Of a stretch of DNA of 64,000 bases, positions 11,647-24,046 are shown piece by piece. The DNA comes from Membranipora membranacea (taxonomy: Eukaryota; Bryozoa; Gymnolaemata; Cheilostomatida; Membraniporidae): NCBI GenBank assembly GCA_914767715.1, contig OU612066.1, positions 11,291,001 to 11,355,000 of the forward strand, read 5' to 3'. The translations under genes were made by a program, and so were the position numbers. Under the pieces are notes generated by a model. That model had not been told where the DNA came from. It saw nothing but the letters and a program-made list of their open reading frames with translations, and did no database searches. The first letter of the stretch is position 1; each line of letters starts with the position of its first letter.

Positions 11647-14567
11647 ATGTTTTTCAAGCTGGAACATCTTTTCATTTTAGCAGGTGGGTCAAATAAAACC
11701 TTAGTTTGGCAACATTGATCAACAGTGATGATTCACAATAAACCTCTGATACATTGTTACTGCACAGCCCTACGCAAGTTAGGATTTTGCTTCCTATAAT
11801 ATCGTAGTTGGTTTCTAAGTAGCTTATATCCACTGTGTTTCCATGTATATAGTTAGCTCGAGCTGACTTGTCACCTCTTAGATCGCCCTCAAAATGCTTG
11901 TAATAGATTTGTGCCCCATCATCAGGGACAGTTGGTAATTAGTAGTATTAGCCTCAAAAATGATAATCGTGATCCTATACTGAAAGCTTTATAACACCAT
12001 TCCTATAAATATGTCATTTTGCAGTTTTAGTAAGTCGATACCATGCTGAAAATTGCTCAACACTCAGATACTGGACGAAAAGAAACTATGACAAATTGAA
12101 CATCAGAGGATCTGATTATCTTCTGGTAGTCGATCCAACATCTCAAGAAATTGTCACCCAGGACTATTATGATGAAGGTATGTTGGCTTCCTTCTTAAAG
12201 TCGAATCATCGGGAAATTACCAGCCACAGAATCTTTGACTGCGGAAAGTCTTAAGCAATGTAGGAAGGTAGTGCTGCAGTAGTTGAGCAATATTTTTACA
12301 GTGACAAAGTTCATAGCAGTTCTGGGTAAACAAATAATTGTATAATGTTAGGAATTAACCCCCCTGCTCATATATGGCGTATTTATGCCTAATTCTGTAC
12401 ACACCCAATAAGCTAACATTTCTATTTACTTCAATATTTAGCCTTTACAAGTCTCTAAAGCATATAGAAGGGTAGCTCATTGTGTGTAACAAAGGCTTTC
12501 GAATCTACGCCCTGAGGTAACATTGTAGGATGGCTCACTGATTGAACTGAATAGTTTTGCAGCAATGCATAAATGGGTAGTAAAGAATGTACTATGCAGC
12601 ATCAGCTTTTGCATGAGGCCGTGCAAAACTCAAAGAAGATGTTGACCAATGAACTCCCTCAGTTCATTGTGTTGACCATAGACTTAAAGGGCAGCCAGGG
12701 ATTCAAACAACTTCTCATTGATTAATAGCAGATTGCACCTTCTGCATAGGGAAAATGACAAAATCTAAGTCGGATGATTATTCAGCCAGAATTCTTGTGA
12801 AACATTTCATCCATCAGGTACTCAAACTCGGCTAAAATAGAATACGACAGAGCAGTTTCCTGTTCCTGTTCTTATTTAGCCTGTGCTCTATCATCATTAC
12901 AGCAAAGTCTTGGAATCTCCCCTAAATTGAAGTGTTATCCAGCTTAAAGTCAGCAACTACCTTGAGTTTTGCATCCTTGGTTGCCCTTTAATATTTTTTT
13001 ATTAAAGGGCAACAAAGGTTTCACAGCAATGCATTAATGGGTAGTAAATAATGTGCTAGGCAGCATCAGCTTTGTGCATTACACGATGCAAAACTAAAAG
13101 TAGCTGCTGACTCTAAGCTGGGTAACACTCCAGTTTAGAGCACAGGCTAAATAAAAACAGGAACAGGAAACTGCTCTGTGTGGTTCTATTTTAGCTGAGT
13201 CTGAGCAGCGTTTGAGATGCCTTTAGCATCTGATGGAAGAAGTGTTTCACATGCATGCTCACAGAATAATCATCCGATTGAGGTTTGACTTTCTCACCCT
13301 ATGCATAGAGCTCTACGCATAAGGTGCACTCTGCTATTATTTTATGAGAACTTGTTTGAAACTCTTTAAAGGTGCTAGGAAATGGTAAGTAGGGGGAAGG
13401 GTTGGTCTCCGGCGATGACTTGGCCTTTGTAATCGAAGAATTATCTTTCCCATAGGTTTGAAACCAACTACAACCTTCAAAACAAGTCAAATCCAAGAAA
13501 TTTAGTGCTCAAAGCAATTTTTCATTCAAAAAACTCAATGGGTTGCTGCCATTGATCAATGTGTGTACTCTCTTTTATTTCAGCCACTTATGATCAGTTT
13601 GTGAAGTTTGATTTTTATGAACTGGACGGAGTTGATGCTAGAAGAAGATTCATAATAATAGACATTCGTAATTGGAAGGAGGATCATGAAATTGGTCTAT
13701 GGGTTACTTACTCTGAAGGACAATTGACAGCAGATCCATTTGGAAACAGACTGATAGCAAAGGTATTGTGTAAATTATCAAATGAGTCATTATGTAGCAT
13801 CCTTTTTTTGCATTGGCTGTTCATGTTAACAAAAGCTTGGTTATAAAACTGTGCACTGCTTTTATATCGGCCTAGGCCTGAAATGGTGGGTTGTTGGGCT
13901 TTTTGACAGCCAATATTGAGCGGCATATATACTGCCAAGGCCAAGTGCACAAGGTTTTATGTGTGCCGAAAACGTTATTTTACCCGACATTTATGTCTAT
14001 TTCAGCCCAGCTTAAAGCACACAGCCCAAAATGTTTCCATGTGCGACAACAATGTGTTCGAGTTTATTGGTGAAATATGGAGATTCACACTTATTAAACA
14101 TAATAGTAAGTGATTCATTAGAATTTGCAGATTTAGTTGTTGCTGCGTGCATTTGGTGTATGGTAGTCTGAGCCTCCCAGACTTTTGCCCCTCGCCCGAT
14201 GCCCCCCCCCCCCCCCCCCCCCCCGTTGTTGGAGTACCTATATAATTATGATTGTTCTGACTGCCGATCTAATGACTGTCAAAATGTTATATCAGTTTTG
14301 TATCGATATTATGATTAGCCAGCTCTCTGCACCAAGCACACAATCAACACGGAACTTTTGTTGACAACTTATAGGAAGTAGACTCTCTCATATTATTTAT
14401 ACTAGTTTGTTAACCTGCCAAGTCATTAACTGAACATAATGTTTCAATTTTCTTTGGCAGGAGGCGGAGAGAAAAGTGTAGTCTGTGCAGTTAAAAGTAG
14501 GAGAACACCAAAAATAAGGCTAACTGATATGGAATCCTGTTCGCCACAGACTAATTATACACTATAG
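11647..14567 (+). CDS. G1 copy B: small secreted four-cysteine protein, intact
   Basis: Exons are 11647-11683, 12031-12177, 13584-13762, 14006-14105 and 14461-14567, all GT-AG, joining to 189 residues with no stop until TAG at 14565-14567. The start is an internal ATG (MFFKLEHLFILA), because the upstream ATG used in copy D has become ATA here. A short hydrophobic leader is followed by a beta-rich chain with four cysteines (ENCS, SMCD, VVCA, ESCS), consistent with two disulfides, and ends PQTNYTL. Landmarks shared with D are LLVVDP.SQEIVT and YSEGQLTAD.FGNRLIA. There is no membrane segment after the leader, so secretion is likely. I recognise no family; a beta-trefoil cytokine-like fold is a guess only. 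Copy B has diverged from C and D at many residues yet stays open, which suggests selection has kept it. The receptor beside it is dead. Confidence 0.7.
14164..14224 (-). repeat. Inverted copy of the GC-rich dispersed repeat followed by a poly-C run
   Basis: 14,164-14,205 is the reverse orientation of the element at 959-1,010. It is followed by a run of about 24 C ending at 14,224, inside intron 4 of G1 copy B. Copies C and D have a different hairpin at the equivalent intron, so this is a copy-specific insertion. Confidence 0.5.
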
Positions 14568-14741
14568 ACGATACAGCTTGGTTGATTTAAGCTCTCTGAC
14601 TCTTCATTATATGCGATCCAATCAGAACACTGTATTTTAGCAACTTTCTAGCATAGTAACAAATTGTAGTTTCTTAATCAATTTTTTGTGCAAAAAGAAC
14701 TTTATATTGGTTTGAACAAAGAGATTGAGTTATCCATGTAA

Positions 14742-14747
14742 TATAAG
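14742..14747 (+). promoter_or_regulatory. Candidate TATA box of receptor copy B
   Basis: TATAAG lies in the context ATGTAATATAAGAGCAGA, 128 bases before the ATG at 14,870. Spacing and context match copies A and D despite general divergence of B, which supports a real core promoter. Confidence 0.4.
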
Positions 14748-14869
14748 AGCAGACCTTCAAATTAGTTCACATTTGGTGTTTTGGCAAAGGCTGAAGGTGA
14801 AGTCTCTAGTTTTGATAGAGCTAGATCATTTTACTCCAAAGTGAAGAAATTTACAACCTTTACCAGGAT

Positions 14870-17800
14870 ATGGCGCATTACATATATAAGGTAAGACACC
14901 CGTAGCTCTCAATCAGTTTATAAATCGATTGGCAAAATTTTACTTGCATTTCACACAAAATTAATGGGCAGAAGACTTCCTTTGATTAAGGCTCTTCAGA
15001 CAACAATCTTCTTTGATGGCAGATTAATTGGTATCGAGAGCTTTCACTTGTAGGCATATCAATGGTATGTAGTAAATTAATTGATTTTATTACTATTGCT
15101 AAATTAAAAGTGTATATATAAGTTGATGATTGTAACTCTCAGAGATTTGCCGCTTCTTTATATTTGACTCATGAATAATTAGAATGAAATCTTTTTACAT
15201 GAGTTGATATTCAGGAATCTTCAACATATTTGTTGAAACAGAATTTTCACTACCATTTATTTGTGCTTTTCAGTTGAAGATTTTGCTTTGTGTTAAAGTT
15301 ACTCTCATGGCCGTAGCGGTCAAAACTGACTCAATAGCTTACAGGTAAGATATTCTAAAATATTCAATTGATTGATGGTTATCTTGCGATGTTCAATTCC
15401 GCTCTGGTTTCAAGAACATTGCCATGGCTTAGAATCTTAAAACAACTTCGAATCACCCAGAACTCGCTGTTATCTAAAAGTCAGACATTTACTATAAATA
15501 CAGCCATGCTTTTAGGAACTCATCCTTTTGACATCAATATTAGTCCTATGTTGTTAAGGGTCTGAGAGACCAACCAAGGGTTGGAATTATCTTACCCCTG
15601 TGGAGTACTGTCTAACACCCCTACCTCCCTTACTTTAACGCTACACACAGGCCAATCCGTGTCTGTGTGTAGCGTTAAAGTAAGGGAGGTAGGGGTGTTA
15701 ATTATTATAGCTGAGCAGCTTTTATTGTTGTATTTATGCAAAAATATTCAAAACTCCTATGGGTAAAGTTCATGGATAACATAAGAGTTATTTTGTATGG
15801 ATTGATATCTTTCTCCTTTCCCCAGGGTTACTCTGAATATGACCGAACAGAACTTCTACACAACTATGAATCTTGGAATAGATCGTCCTGAAAGCATCGA
15901 ATCAAGTTTAGATTCAAATCAAACGGTTTTCTATTCAACTGACAAGGGTATTTACTATTGGGATAGTTCACAGGGAAGGGAATCTCCAACCAAATTCATA
16001 CAACGCGATGATGATGATGATGCTGGTAACATCGTGAGCTTTCTAGAAATCAGCAGTAAACAGTTTCTTGTTAGATTCAAGAATTTTTGAAGGTGTACCA
16101 GCTTACTGACTATGTTATGAACAATAACACTAAAAAGGAGATATTGGTGTGCCACAATTGTGGCTGCTGTTCCCAATCTAGTGTTCGTTGCAGGCAGGAC
16201 GAAACTGTAGATCTCGGACCTATTGCTGTCGATCACAATTCCACGTCAGAAATCGTCTATTATATAAAAGACTCAACACTCTATAGGGTGGATCTGTCTT
16301 TAGACTTGGCTGCCAAAAATTTTGACTTCAAAAGCGTTGGTGGAAGCCCAACAGCCATGACATTTGATGACGACCACTCAATGGTGACTATTTTTTCCCA
16401 TACAGGTGCCGTAATTACCGCAAATCATTTCAACTTAGAGTCACAAAATTCCAGCATCATAGAATTCCACGAATATCACGAACCGGTTGACAAAGCCATT
16501 ATTATGCAAGAAAGTCTGCTTCTCTGTCATTCACATGACGGTTTGCTGTTAATTGACATGACCACAGGCCTCTCTAGCTTTGTTTTTGAAAGAACCACCC
16601 ACTTGCCATCCTACAACACCACCGACAGTGGACATTACCGAATCAAAGTCGCGGCCATGGCAGGAATCAAAACCAGACATCCCTACTGGCCATAGACTCC
16701 AACTCAAAAGTGATGAAGCTAGAGTACACGGGTAAGTTGAATATTTCTCAATTTGACGAAATCAAAAAGAAGACACAAAAACGCTATAATGCTAAGACAA
16801 AAATATCTCAAATCGCATTCCGTTTTTAAATTATAGCATGCAATATTTTAACTTTGATAGCATTTCATGTAGTTTGCAAATTTGCGTTTAAATCTTTCAG
16901 ATGTTCCAGATACTCCAGATGCTTTAGATGTTCCAGCCAGCTCTGAAAAAAAATCAACAGAATATTACGGTAATGATTTTATGCTTGGATGGTTAAGGAT
17001 TAGTTTTTTATTTATTTTTGAATTTTTGGCATACTCCTCGTATTATTTAATGTTGTCAAAGTAAAAGTCGTTGTCTTCCCTTGTACAGCAAAACATTACT
17101 TAGGTTTTGAGTGCCTTGTCCTAGCTAATTGTTGCCTCAATAAGTCCTAACACATGGCTAGCCTTATTATCCCCCCTTACATTGTGTTGTTTGTATCTGA
17201 TGTACGCATTGCTCCCACTTTATATTAATTTATTTTTTGTTGCAGCTTTAGTTGGCTGCATTGTAGCTTTGGTGATGTTAGTAATTGGAATAGCTTTAGC
17301 TGGTCTGCTATATAAAATAAGAAAAAGAAGCAGACGAACTGCCCCAAAACCATCTCATCAGTGAAGACAAAGAACACGTACTGTCTCAGACCATGTTTTA
17401 GGAGGTCAGTAGACAAAGCTGTTGTGTAGATCAAAATAAAGTTGCAAATACGCGTGTGCATTTTACCATGAGGCAACCCCAACAGCCGTAATCAGCAGCC
17501 GAAAAGGTTTTAGGTGGAGAAAGTTATGCCCTAACAATAGAATAATATTATTTTGGAGCACATGAATGGCCTTTGATGCATATTAACTCTTTTTTAATTT
17601 TCACTTCCACAGGTATTGAACTCAACACATTTGACCAGACAGTTGTAGAACAAGGGATAGTTCGGCAGAATCAAGAAGATGAATAGCAGTCAGATGAGAA
17701 CCGCTCTAATCATGACAGCCAGGTTAAGAACAAACCCCTTCCACCTCCACCAATTTAGTATAGACACCCTCGAATACACATGCAATCTAACAATGCCGAT

Positions 17801-18534
17801 ATGTCTGGTGAGCCTTACCATGAAGAGGTACTTGAAAAACCAGGGCCAAGGCCCCCAATTCTGCGGGCCCCATATGTACCACCTAGGATATCACCCCTGT
17901 CTAGTACGTCCCTGCCTGTAGATAGTGCATGGAGTTCTGATGAGGTTTCTTATTCAAACTTTCCTGGTACTCATACTGATGGCAATCACACTGAAGAATC
18001 ACCGTACTGTGACAATCCTTGTGTCGTTCCTGATAATGATGCACAGGATTTTGATTACGATTACGCTGTTGAACATAGCAGGCTGTCCAACTTAACGGCT
18101 GAACCATATCAGTATAGACAACCTGTAATGCACACACGACCTAACGATGCTGATGTTTCCGATGAGCCGTACTATGAAGAGGTACTTCAACATGTCAATA
18201 GACCTATCAATGTCCCAAGGCCCCAGTGTGTTCCACCTAGCATATCACCCCTGCCTAGTACCCCCTGCCTGTAGCTTGTGCATCAAGTCCTGATGAGGTA
18301 TCTGGTACTCATACTGATGACCTACACACTGAAGAATCACCGTACTCTGACAATCCTTGTGTCTCTCCTGATGATGATTCAGGCTTTGTTGATTGCAATG
18401 AAGCAGAGTATGTTGATGGCGCATACGCTGTTGAACCAAGTACGCTGTCTAACTCTGTGAATGAACCATCAACATTTACGTGGTGTTCATTTAAAAGTGT
18501 GGTATCTGACATTTTACAAGGATTATCAGCATAA
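14870..18534 (+). pseudogene. G2 copy B: receptor-like gene, multiply frameshifted
   Basis: Exons by alignment with D are 14870-14890 (MAHYIYK), 15274-15344 (signal peptide), 15826-16731 (ectodomain), 16901-16969 (shortened stalk), 17246-17404 (membrane segment) and 17613-18534 (tail). Lesions: a 1-base deletion near 16,080 creates TGA at 16,088-16,090. Another 1-base deletion lies near 16,667. TGA at 17,362-17,364 follows the membrane helix, and TAG at 17,684-17,686 lies in the tail. A further 1-base loss near 18,263 and loss of one tail repeat complete the damage. About 20 stalk codons and the usual acceptor are missing. Poly(A) signal AATAAA is at 18,566-18,571. This is the most diverged receptor copy. 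Its spread-out lesions and many substitutions point to old inactivation. Confidence 0.85.
15614..15699. repeat. Perfect 37-bp stem hairpin with a 12-nt loop in receptor copy B intron 2
   Basis: Arms 15,614-15,650 and 15,663-15,699 are exact reverse complements, with loop GCCAATCCGTGT between them. Copies A, C and D have nothing like it at this intron. It could be a recent inverted duplication, a small foldback element or a small-RNA precursor; the sequence does not decide between these. Confidence 0.85.
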
Positions 18535-19835
18535 TTAGAATAGAGCATGCTAAAGCTCCTTCCAGAATAAATAACCTGGCTTTTTAAACTGGAAAATGAA
18601 GCCGTTTTGAACATTGTGTTTTGATTTTGTTTTATTTTATTTGTTAATAAACTTTTATTTGTACAATTTTTTGGTTAACCAGTAAATTTATCTTGTTAGC
18701 GATTTCGATTCATTATTTTTCTTCTATTTACCTTAAATTTCATTTATTTGCCATGTCTTTTTTGGGCTGACCGGACTCCCTACAACCATACTTTTATCAT
18801 CACAAAATATTTTCATAACAAAATGACTAAATACATTACTATATATTCAAAATGACAACTGGACCTAATTTTGTTCAAAGAATAGTTTGACACAGAGTTT
18901 TGATGATCATGTCATAGGCTAGATCAAGCTTGATGCAATTTGCTTGTGTTTGGAGTTGCTTCCCCTTAAGTGGCTGCATGACCTATTTCATTACTTGGAT
19001 TTTCAATACGCCGCTCAGTACTTTTGCATCAGCTCAATCATCAATTCAGTCTACAAACTACATAACACCTACATAACCGGACATAGAAATGGCCTCGCAG
19101 AACAATTTTAATAGCCTTGATCGCTATATCTTTAGATTTTTTTCAGCTACCTAAACAACCTAATTAAACATCTCACCAAAGCAGTTCCGCCCAAGCTGTT
19201 AATTGAAATTAAGTTTTCCAGCCAATACCCAGAGCACCCTAACAATGATTTGATTGTTTCAGACTCCATCCCAATAATTTTATTGGAATCACATTCATGA
19301 CTTATGAGAGAGAGTAATGACAGGCGAAAGCGGAGGGAGGGAGGGGTTGGGTGAGGGTGAATTCCTTTCAATAGAGCTTTGATTAGTTTGTCTGTGCTTG
19401 TGTTGAATTTATCACTAAACGTTGACCCTGAAAGGAGCTTTACCGTTTTAGAGCCATAGGAACTTCAAAATTCAGGTGCGTTGATAGTCAGCAGAAAAGC
19501 AATATTTATAGCAGTTTTATTTGTGACCGTTGTGATCCCTCTTCTGGTATTTGTGTTAATTTGACAATTTTCATGGCAAAAATGGTCATTTCACTGACAT
19601 GGGTGTGATGCAGGTCAATTGCCATATAATCCAGGATATTTGCTTTTGCTGAAATGAAGTTTACACCATAAAAATGGATGTCAATATTATTTGTCAGTAA
19701 TAATATTGCATTTCATCTTTCATCTGCCCGCATAATCAAACGCATTCATTCTCTGATATAATCCTGTACTCCTGCTATAAATAATCTATCACATGCTGCA
19801 ATTTCATCTATCTAGAGCCTATAATGGTAACATTT
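18535..19835 (+). repeat. Downstream module Y after cassette B
   Basis: 3' UTR and flank sequence, repeated at 29,215-30,490 and 50,200-51,710. Landmarks are TTGGTTAACCAGTAAATTTATC, GGGCTGACCGGACTCC and CCAGCCAATACCCAGA. A minus-strand frame near 19,147-19,371 (SHECDSNKIIG...GYWLENLISI) is similar in all three copies, but this follows from DNA similarity and no splice structure supports it. No gene called. Confidence 0.55.
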
Positions 19836-19837
19836 TA

Positions 19838-20700
19838 GTCTGCTGTGAAGGCCGTAAGCTTAGAAATTATATCCAATAGCAAATGATCTATGTTATGAGG
19901 CATTAATGGGTGAAGGCTTCGTTTTTTCTTGCGCATCCTCATGCCCATTATCTCCTCTGCTCTTCTGCTTTCGCTTTTTGCAGGGGTGATTAGCCCCATC
20001 AGGATCTCTCAAGTTTGAAATCAGAGTCTTAATTGTTTTTGGCAGCTATGTAGCACACTAGGTCGCAATACTGCTACACACAGTATTATGAGCATTTCAA
20101 TGGTACAAAAAATGTGTCATTCGTGCTTTAACATGAGACCGTTGACATCCCCTGGGGACACAACAACTCTATATTATTCTTGGTAGGGATATACTGACAG
20201 TCTTACTCAACAAAATCATCACAAATTAAATCTAAAAAGAAATAAATGCCACCAGCCGATGTAATCTCAGCTAAAAAGTTGGCTTGGTTCATATATATAG
20301 AGGGCACACAACGCTATCTGGAAGAACTTTAGCTCAGTCACCACTGGGAACTGCAGCCTGTGAGCTCGTTTTCATAACAAAATAATATCAAGTTGTCTGG
20401 GAAACCATCACCTCTCCCTCACTCAAAGTATCCTCCAGGTACATCACCAATGACCAAACTTTGGCACAGCATTGAGGTTTACAACAGCTGCACAGACAAC
20501 AACTGCAATATATTCTGTCTGCAACACAAGATACGGCGGGTCAAGATTTGAGAAATTGGTGGTATTAGCACAGAATGATCTTGTCCTGCTAAACTGTTTA
20601 TTTGAGTGTCTCATCAGATGGGATGGTACTGTTTTAAACACAATTGTTTATGTGAAGCAGAACCTTGAAGGGCTTCCAAAGGTTTCTACATCCAAACCGC
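19838..20700. repeat. V module, copy 1 (precedes cassette C)
   Basis: Repeated at 33,700-34,400 and 40,690-41,560, and in decayed form at 8,370-8,620. It contains a minus-strand open stretch near 19,840-20,010 (ITPAKSESRRAEEIMGMR followed by lysine-rich sequence) that is also readable in copies 2 and 3. It could be a relic exon of the W-family genes. No splice sites were convincing. Confidence 0.5.
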
Positions 20701-21915
20701 TTAGGCATGTTTAGTGTTGCTTTCGAATGAGTGCAAGAATAAGAGATTATCTCAGACCACATTCCCTAACAAAGACCTGACATAAATTATCACTATTACC
20801 AAATGTTTAATCCTCTCCTGGCATTGTGTTCTAAAAAAGTGTGAGGTGTGAGAACAGATCATTTGTGCTTGTATGAAATTGATTGCTTGACAACTGAAGT
20901 CAAACAGGACTTATTCTCAATCAAATCACAGCTTAGGGAATGCCATGTCAGGTTACACCAATCACAATCAGCAAGGCCTTCAGTAATCACAAAAAGTGTT
21001 CACTAAATGCAGCAAAAAATAACCTCAACACGGATAACCCCAATTGCGTAGCAGGATAGCATTATGTCAGCAGAGGGTGCAGTTTACATAATCTCAAGTG
21101 GAACAACAGGCTGGGATTAATTTGGAAAGACATAATCTTGTGTGCTCTCTTTTGTTTCAATTTTTTATCCAATAGGATGACAATATTGAAGTCCCGTCTG
21201 CCCTTTGGTTTACAAATTCTGGCAAAAAGTGAAGAATTAATATGAGGAAAAAAGTTCCATGCATCAATGTCAATTGAGGAGCATCGTTACTACCTAGGCC
21301 AAGGGTTTAATTTGTCATTACTTCTTACCACAATCCCTAAACAAAGGCCTGACATGAATAATCATTCAGAAGTTGATAATAGTGTGTGATAAGTAAGATA
21401 AATAAAGTGTATCTGATTTTTTTAACAATCCAGTCCAGCATGGCTCCTTTGATTTTAACAAAAAAATTATCCATCACTAATCAAATATCATTACTAACTG
21501 GAAATAAAATTTCATATACCCAGAATGTACTTAATATTGGAGCAGTGTCCAGCTGTACAATTTGGCTTCATCAGAAAAGAGATAAAACTGTTTCTGCGCG
21601 GCAACTCCGATCCAACCTTCGATGCCTTAATCCTTCTTGGGTAATCTCATATTTATTCACAAACAGTTACAGGACAACAAGTTACAAATCACACGATATA
21701 CTTTGTTACGATATTCTTAACCTCTGCTTTGGGTTTCATAATATCGGCTATGGTCAAACAAAGCATACTCAAACTAAAACTTTTGGTCAAACCAAATTTA
21801 CAAAGAACATAGCTCACCTGGCGGAAATTCATTTAATTTTAATTACCCTTTATACCAAACTAAACACCTGAAAAATGTGAGCTATCTATCGCATTGAAAT
21901 AACATTCAAGCAACT
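20701..21915 (+). repeat. Upstream module U of cassette C
   Basis: Same module as 10,430-11,640 and 41,560-42,678. It happens to have a 161-codon open frame at 21,386-21,871. The equivalent frames in B and D are shifted and give different proteins, so I treat it as non-coding. Confidence 0.6.
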
Positions 21916-23221
21916 ATCGCGATGAAGATCAGACCCTCTACCATGTTTTTCAAGATGGAGCATCTTTTGACATTTTAGCAGGTGAGCCTGATAAAACTTT
22001 ATAGTTCGGAAATATCGATCAACAGTCATGATTATTAATGAACCTCTTCTACAATATATGCTGTGATAATTTATCATATCTGTTTTTCTAACTGTGCTAT
22101 CGTAATATACTTGGTTTCAAAGTAGTTTGTATTGTACCTTTTTGTACCTGATTTTTGTCTCATTAGCAGGGACAGTTTTTAGTTTTAACTGCAAAAATGA
22201 TTATCATACTCCTACACTTCTAGGAGGCATTTTGTCGCCATTCCTATAATTCTGTCATTTTTTAATTTTAATAAGTCAATTCTATGCTGAACACTGCTCG
22301 ACACTCAGATTATCAGAGAGCAGACGTTCCTATTGGCATCATATGAGGGTCAAAAGATCTCATTTTTTTCTGGTAGTCGATCCATCATCTCAAGAAATTG
22401 TCACTCTTCAATATCATACTAAAGGTAAGTTCCTAGTTCCCAAGTTACTAGTACAATAATTTTTATGCAAAATCAATCAACCAAGTCAACTACATTAAAA
22501 TATACAAAAACATATTTATATGTTTGGTAATATTATACTAAGTCAATCAACTATGTGCCACATTGTAACATTGCACAAATTCTAGGATCCCTGACTTATT
22601 GACCTATAAAGGCGCACGATAATGGTGTGTATGGGGGGGGGGTCTGAGGTTACACTGGACCTTACATGCTCTCAATGTCATCACAATTTAACAAGAGGTA
22701 TATATAACAAATAAAGTTTGACCCCAGGCATTTTTCTCTCATTCACATAGTGCACTACAAGACTTGAAATCTGGACATCTAGATTTAAAAATCCATGTAG
22801 TAGATATACTGAATATCTAGGCCGTAGTGTTAGAAAAGATCCCCCGAACCACCTACCATCTTCAACGCAAGTCAAATCCAACGAAATTGGTTCTCAAAGC
22901 ATTGTTTAGATTTTTTTTAAATCAACTGGATGCTGCTATTAATCAATGCCTGGTCTCTCTTTGATTTTAGCCACTTATAAACAGGATGTGAGGTTTGATA
23001 TATATCAATTGGACGGAGATGATTCCAGAAGAGAATTCATAATTTTACACATTTATAATGTGAAGCTGGATCATAAGACTAATCTGCTCGGTTATTACTC
23101 TGAAGGACAATTGACAGCAGATCAATTTGGTAACAGACTGATAGCAACGGTATTGTGTAGTTATTGAATGAGTCATAATGTAGCAATGTTATGCACTAGT
23201 TGTCAATAGTCACAAACTGCC

Positions 23222-23450
23222 ACCATCTTTGAAGTGTGGCTACTCTTTATATCGTAAAGGCAGAAGGGTTGTTTTTACTATGTATGCGTCGTGCGAACAG
23301 ACTATGAATCGCTGGTATTTGTAGTCCGTTCCGCAGGGACCTGGCAAGGATGAATGGCGTGCAAGTACCAAATCAGAAATGACTGCCGGCGCCGGGAAAT
23401 GAACATGGACCTTTAAGGTCGCAAGTCCGTACCGACCAATCGCAGCTTTA
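23222..23450 (-). mobile_element. tRNA-derived SINE in G1 copy C intron 3
   Basis: The reverse complement begins with a tRNA-like head (GGTCGGTACGGACTTGCGAC, box B-like GTTCATTTCCC). It continues with the same body as the element at 9.4 kb (GATTTGGTAC, CATTCATCCTTGCCAGG). The copy at 44,064-44,277 sits at the identical intron position, so insertion preceded the C/D split. Copy B lacks it. Confidence 0.7.
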
Positions 23451-23994
23451 TTATTAAAATTGTGTATTGCTTTGTATATCAGACCTGGCCTGAGGTGATT
23501 GTAATTTATGTTGTTGTTTTACACAGGCAATATAAAGCTGCATTTTTTCTGCAGGTTTATTTGTCAGATCTTTTTTTACTAGCCATCATTGTGAGTAAAC
23601 AAAAATTTGTCTTTTGACATTGTCATGGATCGTAAATTTTTGGTTATATATAGATTTTATAATAGCAAAATACCAAATAATTTGACAAAAAATATCCATC
23701 CGAAATCGGTTATAAAAATGCAGCTTTACAGTTGAATGGATTGGTGCATATATCTATGTGTTAAGATTTTGTTTCACAAATATGTATATTTGTTTCAGCC
23801 CGGTTTAAAGCACGCAGCCCAAAATGTTTCCATGTGTGACAACAATGTGTTTGAGGTAATTGGTGGACTATGGGATTCAAACTTATTAAACATAACAGTA
23901 AGTTCATTATCACATTGTCTGCATTGTCACACAAAGCAGTTTTTTCCATCAGATTGTTTGATCGGATTTTTTCATCTATGCTATCATTGAATGA

Positions 23995-24046
23995 AATAAA
24001 AATCTGAATTTTGTGGCATTGTCAGACAAAATTCAGATTTTTATTT
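23995..24046. repeat. Intronic hairpin in G1 copy C
   Basis: Arms 23,995-24,014 and 24,026-24,046 pair with one bulged base around the loop GGCATTGTCAG. It lies 97 bases past exon 4. The copy D equivalent is a perfect 21-bp stem. Confidence 0.75.

Noticed and set aside
21386-21871. A 161-codon frame in module U before cassette C
   Set aside because: Frames at the equivalent positions in B (11,227-11,544) and D (42,306-42,599) are different reading frames of the same DNA, so the protein is not conserved.
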